Below, piece after piece: positions 32,625-41,200 of a DNA stretch of 64,000 nt. Source of the stretch: Karalla daura. Taxonomy: Eukaryota; Chordata; Actinopteri; Chaetodontiformes; Leiognathidae. Where the stretch lies: assembly GCA_029224185.1 (NCBI GenBank), contig CM055196.1, forward strand, positions 13,270,009 through 13,334,008, given 5' to 3'. The stretch's first letter is position 1; each line of letters opens with the position of its first letter. The position numbers were made by a program, and so were the translations under genes. A model generated the notes under the pieces. It searched no databases. It was not told the DNA's origin and worked only from the letters and a program-made list of their open reading frames with translations.

Positions 32625-32885
32625 GCTTGCGCCTTAGCACTGGTGCCTCACAGCAAGAAGCGAATCCTTCGAATCCTGGTTGGATCCAAGACCTCCCCTA
32701 CCACAGTCCAAAAACAAGAATTGAGGTCGATTGGAGACTCCAAATTGCCCCTAGGTGTGAGTGTGAGAGTGAATGATGTGGGGCTGTGCTTTGTGATGGA
32801 CTGGAAACACGTCCAGGTTATATTTCTGCCTTCGCCCAGCTTGACAGACAAAGCGGGTAAGATGATGGGTGGATGGGTGGGTTAC
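32625..32885 (+). repeat. tRNA-type short interspersed repeat in igf1r 3' UTR
   Basis: It begins GCCTTAGCACTGGTGCCTCA and CAGCAAGAAG, includes CCACAGTCCAAAAACAAG, TTGGAGACTCCAAATTGCCC and GTGATGGACTGGAAACA, and ends in GATGGGTGGATGGGTGGG. The type is common in teleost genomes. Confidence 0.7.
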
Positions 32886-34094
32886 AGCTTTTGAAAGTGA
32901 AGCCACTTGTGGGTGTTTTGTAGGACAATAGGCGGTGGCACAACATCAGCATCAGATCTTCCTCCTCCACTGACTCCCAACATAATGTCGCAACCTCACA
33001 TCCTCAAAAAACAGTAACCTTTGTTTTCCTCACCTTAAATGCATTTATATAGAAGTCTAGGCGGTTCACCCAGGGGGAACATTTGAAAAGGGAAAATATA
33101 TTATCAACCTCCAAAAAAAAGAAAAATAATACATTTTGCTGTTGACCCGCGAGGAGTCCATGTTTCTCGACTTTAAAGTTTATTCCAAACATCACAGATG
33201 TTGTTTGTGCGCTCATAAAACTGGACATTTCTTCACTTTCCACACAGAAACAAAAGCCTTTGTAAAGATAGCAGCAACTCCACCTCTTACGTGTTTCTAC
33301 CTTCGGTCCTGTGTGGACAATCATCTCGTAGGGTTGATGCAGGATTGGATTTCATTGTCCTCCATTGAAACCTCGTTGTGTTCATGCCAACGCCATTGTT
33401 TCCCCTGGGCAAGTCTCCAGCTCCAGCACAGGCCAAAACTTCTCTCTCTGGCCTGTTGCTGCTGCTTCACACGAATGGCGCTGGTTCGAACACCTCAGTG
33501 GAGCTCACAGTGTCATCGAAAGTGTTGAAAATGTGGCTTTGACATCTCAGCTTTCAGTGCAAGGGCTTCCAGGCTGGAGACCTAGACATATTGAAATGCT
33601 GTGGAGGTTTCTCATTCGTCCAGGTCATCTAAGCAGCATCCGAGGAGTTGTAGAGTCATTGTCAAATGGACTCGTCGTCCAGTTGCAACTCCATGGATAT
33701 TGAAAACTAAAACCAAAAGCAATAAGGCGAGCAGGCTACTGGGTAACTTCAAATGTGAAAATCAAAATTCTGAAGCATTTTATCTACACACAGTAGAAGA
33801 GAACAAAGAGCTGAAGCATCTTTTGGTTGATTGCTGCTGACGTGGGTACAGATATCACCACTGACAGGCGAGCGCCTCGTGTAGATTCGAGACATATCCT
33901 GGATGTATGCAATGCAGAAACACAAACATTACTGATGACACCGTACAGCTTTTCAGTTCTGAGAGTAGCAGACAACACATGGACCTGTCCTGAGGTGAAT
34001 CACTGTTGAATCACTAGCTACCTTTAGATCACACGCCTGTCGTAACCACAGCATTTAAATAAAGACTTATATAGGACAGGGACGGTGCGTAGAT

Positions 34095-34102
34095 TACGGG
34101 TA
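34095..34102 (+). promoter_or_regulatory. miR-99/100 seed match (8mer) in igf1r 3' UTR
   Basis: TACGGGTA is the 8mer complement of the miR-99/100 family seed, a sequence rare by chance because of its CpG. IGF1R is a reported target of this family in mammals. Function here is inferred. Confidence 0.5.
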
Positions 34103-34210
34103 GTCGAGGCAAGGAGATAAGAGAACATGATTAGAGGGAGAAGATAGGCCTGAGTTTACAGCTTCACACTAGTTGCTTTCTTTTGGCTCAAATGTACCAT
34201 AACTAGAGAA

Positions 34211-34230
34211 AAGAGAGAGAGAGAGAGAGA
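34211..34230 (+). repeat. GA microsatellite in igf1r 3' UTR
   Basis: About ten GA units. Confidence 0.85.
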
Positions 34231-34660
34231 CGCTCGCCGAGTCGTCTTTGTTTCAACTCTGCAGAATGTTCTTCATGCACACCTCAGGTTTATGGAGGAT
34301 GCGTCGGTGCATTCAAACTGCAATAATAAGTCTGAGGTTTATCATTGTCATGCCTCTGTTTTTTTTATGATTTGCATTCCTATGCCTTCTGAGGGGGGGC
34401 TTGGTCTACTGCTATGATTTTGTTATAATACTTTCACAAAATCTCTGTTCATTACCTGATTGGGGAAAGAAATGATCCAAAAAAGAAAAAAAAAAACAAT
34501 CAAAAAAAAAATTCACTAGACTGTCTTCTTTTCAAGCTCTGTATCTGAGGCCTCAAAGTTTTTTTCACACCTATAGATGAGATGGTGTTTTTTTGACATA
34601 CTGTCTCCAAATGTGTATCTGAGAATTTCTTGTATTTTCTTTTTTTTTCCTGAAATTTTG

Positions 34661-34670
34661 AATAAATAAA
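34661..34670 (+). terminator. igf1r: Poly(A) signal, probable distal end of igf1r
   Basis: AATAAATAAA preceded by a T-rich tract; it is the last plus-strand signal before the coding part of the convergent gene pgpep1l. Confidence 0.6.
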
Positions 34671-34694
34671 TGAATGAGAACCACGACTGTTCCA

Positions 34695-34700
34695 TTTAAT
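34695..34700 (-). terminator. pgpep1l: Poly(A) signal variant, probable end of pgpep1l
   Basis: ATTAAA on the minus strand, 37 bases after the pgpep1l stop. It is the only hexamer I see before the transcript would run into the antisense of the igf1r 3' end. Confidence 0.45.
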
Positions 34701-34736
34701 TCCAAGTGCAGTCCTTCAGCTGCGTTTCTAAGATCA

Positions 34737-34920
34737 TCATTGGAGGATCTGCCCGTCTGAAGGTTCCTCCAGCTGCTGGAGCATGTTCTGGATCAGGCCC
34801 TTCAGCAGGGGCACCAGTCGGTCAGCTGAGCTCAGGTCACCACACGTGGGGACGTGTATGAGGGCGGCTTTCCTCCCACCATGATGCAGTGAGCAGTAAT
34901 ATGTGAAATCACACAGGTAT
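34737..34920 (-). CDS. pgpep1l: pgpep1l exon 5
   Basis: The last exon: YLCDFTYYCSLHHGGRKAAL, IHVPTCGDLSSADRLVPLL and a short end DGQILQ with TGA. It carries the catalytic Cys and His. Confidence 0.93.
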
Positions 34921-35958
34921 CTGAGGAGGAGGAGCAGGAGAACAGAGGCCAAAATCTACAATAGATAGAATACAATATTTTCGACTGTGTGACTGAGGAG
35001 AGCGTGTTTGAACTGAAATCGATTTTCAATCTTTATTTGTTCCAATACGATGCAAGAGGGGTCGTCTACCTGCCGGCATCTCTTGAATAGATCACCTCGT
35101 GCCCTGCTCTTATGAATTCTTTGGCGACGGCTCTCATGTCGACGACAGAGTCCAGTTTGTCGGGTCCTCCCTCGACACAGCAGAGAGACTCCGGGCAGAG
35201 GCCGCACACGTCCCTGTCTCTGTATCCACTGTTCTTTCCCGTCTGCTCCAGGATGACGACACTGGAGCCTCTGGCTGTGCCCAGATGTACGGCAAACTGA
35301 GATCAACAAATACACAGATGGTAGACAGACACAGAGAAACACACACACACACAGTAAGAAAGGGAGCGAGAGCATTTACCACTTTCCCCTACTTCAACCA
35401 CAGTGTGTTTGTATGTATTTCAGCACCTAGGGATGACACTTTAGGGAAAAAAAAACATTTCAATTTATTCTATTTTAGATTTTTGCAACGCTTAACATCA
35501 CTAATTGAACAGCCACACAAAGAGTAAAATTCATCAAAATTGTTTGAGTAGTGGTCTTGACTGGATGACTTTTGGTTTTGTTTTTACCTTTGGGCGAAGA
35601 GTTTGCCAAATCTCAGCCACGATTTGCTGAGCTTTAACATAACTCACTGGTATCTCCTTGATGTAAACATCGACACGCTCCCCAAGTCCTGTCAACTTCA
35701 GACCCTTTGAGCAATGAAACATTTGACATTTATCTCTCTGTGAACGTGGCGGTAACACTGACCGGAAGTCTTCTCAGACGTCACCTGAGCTGCTGTCCAG
35801 CTGGGGTTCACCAGGAACTGTCGGAACGGTCCAAAGCCTGAAGGCAGAAGAAAAGAAAAACAAAAAACCTTACTTAAACTAAGGTTTGGAATTCACAGAT
35901 TCACGGGTAGAGACTATTAAACGTCACCTGTCACAACCACAGTTTCGTTCGCATCCAT
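34737..35958 (-). CDS. pgpep1l: Pyroglutamyl-peptidase 1-like protein
   Basis: A peptidase C15 family member; these cytosolic cysteine peptidases remove N-terminal pyroglutamate. Five exons on the minus strand join in frame: 35958-35928, 35837-35785, 35704-35588, 35296-35070 and 34920-34737 (TGA). They give 203 residues (human PGPEP1 has 209). The N-terminus VVVTGFGPF and VNPSW are family motifs. Catalytic residues are visible: Glu84 in VVILEQ, Cys146 in GRYLCDFTYY and His165 in ALIHVP. ATG at 35958 is chosen because it gives the expected short lead into TGFGPF. Identity as pgpep1l rather than pgpep1 rests on its place between igf1r and synm, as in mammals. It converges on igf1r and diverges from synm. 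Confidence 0.93.
35070..35296 (-). CDS. pgpep1l: pgpep1l exon 4
   Basis: A 227 bp exon: FAVHLGTARGSSVVILEQ with the catalytic Glu, then CGLCPESLCCVEGGPDKLDS and VIYSRDAGR. The donor follows in the same codon (AG|GTAGAC). Confidence 0.93.
35588..35704 (-). CDS. pgpep1l: pgpep1l exon 3
   Basis: A 117 bp exon of 39 whole codons: GLKLTGLGERVDVYIKEIPV then SYVKAQQIVAEIWQTLRPK, matching the VDLHVYEIPVEY region of human PGPEP1. Confidence 0.92.
35785..35837 (-). CDS. pgpep1l: pgpep1l exon 2
   Basis: A 53 bp exon completing GFGPF and encoding VNPSWTAAQ; acceptor TTCAG, donor GTGACG. Confidence 0.9.
35928..35958 (-). CDS. pgpep1l: pgpep1l exon 1
   Basis: A 31 bp coding part, MDANETVVVT plus one base, before donor GTGACG. 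It supplies the first residues of the TGFGPF motif. Confidence 0.88.
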
Positions 35959-37414
35959 GCCTCAGTTGAGCAGTCGCCCTCCTAATGTCAGGACGGTGGA
36001 AAACAAACACCTGGTTTATTTTATCTCCTATAGTTCACAATATGCCCGCTGGGGATCGCTGTTCCCCGGCAAATATATAATGTGGGGCTGATATGTTCAG
36101 GAGCCTCTGGGAAAGTCTGATTTCACTCATCCTAGTGCCTCTATTCCGTCTACTTTGTTACCTTGTTTTGCGCCAACTTACCAAGAAAGTTTTATTAAAA
36201 CTTGGAAATAAACATGACTCGGATTCTATTTTTTTATACACACAATTTTCCTCATTTGTGAAACCTAATAGAATATATCTGTCTCCCCAAAGCAATGTAT
36301 ATTAGATTTAATATAAACCTCCAGTTGTATGACTGCGTGCATTTATTTTCATTTTTCCACTAGCCTGTTTCTGTCCACCAGTTTAGGAATATACTACAGG
36401 TCTGAATGCTTTTGCAATGCTAAGCAGATTTATTCTAGAAGAGATGCAATTTAGTCTTCTGTGCTTGTTACATGCAAAAAATCCCTCTTGTTATTTATTT
36501 TTTTTAACACCATTTCATTTAATGCCATCTTCTTAGTTGGTGCAACTGCATCAGACTGGGGGACAGGGAGCAGAGAGAAAGTGGAGAACAGCGCAGTGAT
36601 GACAATAAAAACAGAAGTATTTTATATTTTATTTTGATTTATTGAACTTTTATTTAAGGGGTAAATACCAGTACAACAGCAACAAGAGCTTCACAGTCTA
36701 TGCATTACAGCCCTATCAGGGATTCACATGATCAGGACTGTGGATGGAAAAAGTGCTGCCTCGATGTCTGTGTGCGTGCGTAATTTAATCTAATTGCAAA
36801 GAATTTAATTCCTGTCCCTGTCGTTTTAATTGAAATTCCAACTCATGCATTGAATGGAGGCCAATTCTAAAAAAAAACTTAAATCCCCTAATTCCTGTGA
36901 AAGGGTGAAATATCCACAATATGCTATAATTGTTTTACCACCCCTGTGAACCCACTGACTCCTCTGTCTTGCTCTTGGGTATATTGTTTAGATTATATGA
37001 GTATTCATATTAATTAGTAGTAAAGTAGTAGTAATTAGACTTTTTCAATCATCTACCTCTGTTTTTCACTGTTTTTGCTGCAGCAGCACCAGGAATTTCC
37101 CTGCGTGATTAATAAAGGAATATCATATTATTCTAAAGAAAAAGGAGAATTTACTATTTCAGACAGGCCGTGAACGCAGCACAACATCTGCTTGGGACGC
37201 GTTTGGGACGATCCTGAGAGGCAGGTCCCTCCTCTTTCCTCCTCCTCCTCTTCGTCGTCCTCCTCCTCCTGCACTTGTCAAAGGCCACTAGTCGCAAGTT
37301 ACATCACAGTTGTGGCCACACACACACGCAGGAAACACACACACTTGCAGATGTCACCCGGAGAACCTGCCTAAAACTCACTCACACTCAGTCTGGACTC
37401 GCTTTCCATCCACA
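35959..37414. promoter_or_regulatory. Divergent spacer between pgpep1l and synm
   Basis: 1456 bp between the start codons of two head-to-head genes, so it must hold both promoters and 5' UTRs. It is mostly AT-rich; the last 220 bp before synm are TCC- and CA-rich. A plus-strand open frame at 36093-36305 has no recognisable product. No TATA box position can be assigned. Confidence 0.6.
37351..37374 (+). promoter_or_regulatory. Upstream open reading frame before synm
   Basis: ATG followed by six codons and TAA (MSPGEPA), ending 40 bases before the synm start codon. It would be a uORF if transcription starts upstream of it, which is not proven. Confidence 0.4.
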
Positions 37415-38212
37415 ATGTTGTCTTTCAGGAGAACTTTTGACACGGAGAAGAAGCAGCTTCAGGAGCTGAACAGCAGACTGGTGCAGTATCTGTCCCGGAC
37501 CAAGCAGCTGGAGCAGGAAAATGCTCGTCTGATCGCAGAGATCAGCAAACTGAGACAGGCCGGGGTGGCCGAGAAGGAGCCCAAGTACAAGGGCGAGATG
37601 CGAGACCTGCGCAGGATGGTGGGACAGCTGTCTCTGGAGAAGTCCCAGGCCGAGATGGAGAGGGAGAGGCTGCGGAGGGAGCTCCACATGGTCCAATCTC
37701 TGTGCAGCGAGCAGACCGAGGTGTGCAGGGACATCGGAGGGGAGCTGCATGGCTGCGAGAAGGAGCTCCACCACGCCCACAGGACCAACACCGAGCTCCA
37801 GCAGAGGCTCCTGCAGCTCCAGGCCGAGTACCAACGCCTGGAGGAGGTGCACAGGCTGGAGATGGAGAGGCTGAGGGTGCAGGTTGAAACCAGGGTGGTG
37901 CCCATCCTCTCGCAGACCTACAGAGGACCTCCGGCCGCCTCCGTGGAGGAGGTGCAGGAGTACGCCCGGGGCCTGTCCGAGGGCTGGATGGAGACTTTTG
38001 AGATGTACCAGCACAAGGTGGAGGAGATGGAGCAGGCCATCAAGGCGGACCAGTCCCGGCTGAGCGAGATGCAGAGGGAGAAGATGCTGTACATGTCCGA
38101 ACTGGAGAAATTACGCACGGAGGCGGAAAAACAAGGCGAGGTCCAGATGCGCCTGGAGGAACAGCTGGTGGGCATGCAGGAGAAATTCAGGATGGACTAC
38201 GGTGAATACCAG
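37415..38212 (+). CDS. synm: synm exon 1: head and most of the rod
   Basis: 266 whole codons: very short head, then coil 1 (QLQELNSRLVQYLSRTKQLE, ENARLIAEISKLRQ) and coil 2 up to FRMDYGEYQ. It is GC-rich compared with the other synm exons. The donor is CAG|GTAAGA. Confidence 0.94.
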
Positions 38213-41200
38213 GTAAGACTGAATGTGATGGGAGTGATTTGTGCACTTTAATGTTAACAATACAGGTTTGACATATAATTCAAGTTCAAACACAGAAAGG
38301 GTGATGCTCCTTTCCTCTCAGTGGAGGCACAAGAGATAGGAGAGTCCCTCCCGGACCTGCCACACCCACTGCTCTTAAAGGGGCTGCTGCAGCTGTCAGA
38401 GGCTGTTGGAAAAGACCCCACTGCTTCTTAAGACCAAAAGATTATCTAGATGGTTATTAAGTCATTCCAATCAAGGTGACATTTCCAACAGGACCAACTG
38501 TGATGATAGTCCTTCACTGTCAGCAGAATCCTTTGACGTTATCTTCAGTTGGATAAAACTGCTCTTTAGAGTGGTTGATTACCTAGCATAAGTATTTGTG
38601 GATCGATCAATGTTTATAAGTCACAGCAAGCAAGAATGTATGGGGGAGCTTCCGCTCCCTGCTTGCGCTTGAAAGTGCTTTGAGCAGTAATGGAAAGTGC
38701 TGTAACAACTAGTCAGTTCTGCCTTCAGCTTGTCCTGAGCATACATACACAGTCTGATTGCGGGTCTGAGATTAATGCAGCTCTCCTTATCCCAGTTCAT
38801 CATTGCATTACATTAGATTATGTTACCCCTAACTGTGAAAAGCATGAGATCCTGGGTGCAACATTTGGCCTTCGTATCAAAGGACTGGATAGCTGGAGTA
38901 GCTAAAAGGCATGATGCCTCCCCCCTGCACTCCAATGCTGCTAGATTACAGCAGCCACTTAAACCAATTAGCTGTCAGACTGACAAATCCTGATTACACT
39001 CCTAAAGATGGAGCTCTAAGCAGGTCACTCAGCCACACTGACAGGATAATGCAAAGATGTCTTCAATACTGCCAAAAGCTTACAACTGCAACTACAAAAA
39101 CATATTTATCACAGTTAAACCCAACAGTGAAGCTGTAAATTTCATTTGTCAGATGATGTTAGACGTCACTGGAAAAAGTTCAGTTGCTGGGTCACAGAAG
39201 GTGGATTAAGTGGTCCAGATGATTAAAGTAATTCAGTTGGTGGGATCAGACCATTTCACCATCACCAGCAGAAGTCATCAGCAAGAAGTGGCAGGGACTG
39301 CGGGCCAGCACGGAGTAGCAATACGAGTTAACGTCACTGCTGGCTGCAGTAAAATGAAATGTGGTTGCAAACTTTATAGCAAACGAGGGAGCACAATAAT
39401 TTCAGCAAAGTAAAAAAGATAAATGAATAAGCCCCAGTGAACAGACCGCAGACTTGTAAAATTAAACTATGTGCAAAATGAAAACTTAGTTTTGTTTTAT
39501 TTATTTATATTTCTCCCCTTGCAGATGATTATCGAGCAGTTGGAGCAAGAGAGGAATGCCATGGCCGACGCCATGGGAGAAAGGATGCGAGAACATCAGC
39601 ACCTTCTCCAGGTCAAGATGGATCTGGGCATGGAGGTGGCTGCCTACAGGTGAGGAGCTTTTTCATGCTGGTGTCACTCTAATCAAATAGAAATTGAAAT
39701 GACCGGTTTTAACTACAATAAACTCTTTGTTCCCCAAGACTTTCATTTGTTATGGAAGGAAACCAAGCAGGCCGTGAACTTCTCATAAAGATGATTGAAT
39801 GATTGCAAGATTCTTAAAATGTCTTGACTGACTGAACTTGTGTGAAGGGCAAAGCATTGCCTATAATTTCTGTTTATAATGGTAATGAAAGACATGCAGC
39901 CAGCATTCTCAGAAGGTTCTTTCTTTGAGCAGTAAGCGTTTCTCCGAAAGTTGGCAAAAATTTCCAAAGTAAATCTTCTGTTGTTGGTGACATTTCCAAG
40001 CTTTCAAGGGCAGATTAATGGACCCATGGCCACTTTCCCCACTGTCTGACATTACTCTTATTTTAATTATTGAGCAGATCAGATGCATTAGAAAAAATAA
40101 GCAGCTTGCCTTCTGCTGGATGCAACACTAACAGTGAGAGGAACTCACATTCATGGTCTTCGAAGCACAACATACACTGAACTGTCTATGCATTTTTAAT
40201 AGAGATGTTTGAACTTTCCCTGGGGTTAATTTTAAGTGTTTACGGAGCAAGTCAAACTATATCCGGCATTTCATATCCTGTAATAGCATGGCATGTGCCG
40301 TCTTCATGCTCCTAACTTAGCCACATAGTAACCGACTATTTTTACTGAAAGGCCGAGTCATTTATTGTGGGGGTAAGAAACATAGATTGTTTTAAGGGTG
40401 GAAGATTTGAAGGGCATCCCAACCTCTAATTTCACATCACCGGCCCTTGACACAGTCTACGCCAGTTTTTGGAGCAATTTAGGGCTATCAAAATGTTATT
40501 TATACTTTTAATTAAGACTAATAAGCCAATTAAGTCATTTTCCATGAAGTTCTTCAACATACTTTCCACTCCTGTGTGTCTCCATGAGGCAGATTCTCTG
40601 CTGGCACATCCGGTTAGTTTTGGAGTTTTGGAACAGAAGGGGGAGGTTTGCATATGAGACAAGGCAGTGGCATGTGTTTTTGTGTGGGTCACGAGTCAGC
40701 TTTTGCTGGGGGATTCACTGGGAAGCGTGGACCGCCCTGCATTGTAGCTGTTATTTTTAGGCCACTCTTTGGGAAGGCAGTCTCCTGAGAGGTTGTTCCT
40801 TTTTGAGACACTTTGGGTTGCTCAATCGGTTGTAGGTTCGTTGAAGCGTGGCCAGGGAAAGGTGAGGCGTTAGCGCGGAGTCTTCATGACTCGGCAGCAG
40901 CGTGTTATGTTTTCAATGATTACGACCCTACATGGTCAGATTCAGGGCTCGCACTGTCCTGTAAGCCTGTGGGTTTAGTTTGAGAAGGTTGAGATGGCAG
41001 AGCTGAATGATATCCACCGTCTTGTGAGGTATTTGCCTTTAATCTTTTCTTCTATGTATGGGAACAAACAATTATGTTGTATCAGGAGTAAAACCAGTGA
41101 ATTCTAACGACCTGTACTCTCTTCAACTACATTTTGTGTCTTATTTGTTCAGGGCTCTCCTGGAGGGAGAGGGAGTGAATCTGCAAGATGCTCAAAGAAG

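Larger units (their letters stand above)
29315..34690 (+). other. igf1r: igf1r 3' untranslated region
   Basis: No coding exon lies between the igf1r stop and the convergent pgpep1l gene, and the stretch is AT/T-rich in the manner of long 3' UTRs. It starts with a TCC repeat (29323-29373) and has internal AATAAA signals at 30781 and 31198 and a final AATAAATAAA at 34661. The known human 3' UTR is also very long. A tRNA-type short repeat sits inside it at about 32625-32885. The end point is inferred from the last poly(A) signal. Confidence 0.7.

Noticed and set aside
36093..36305. 70-residue open frame between pgpep1l and synm with a hydrophobic start
   Set aside because: No recognisable family, AT-rich composition like the surrounding spacer, and it lies in a promoter region; chance is the simpler explanation.
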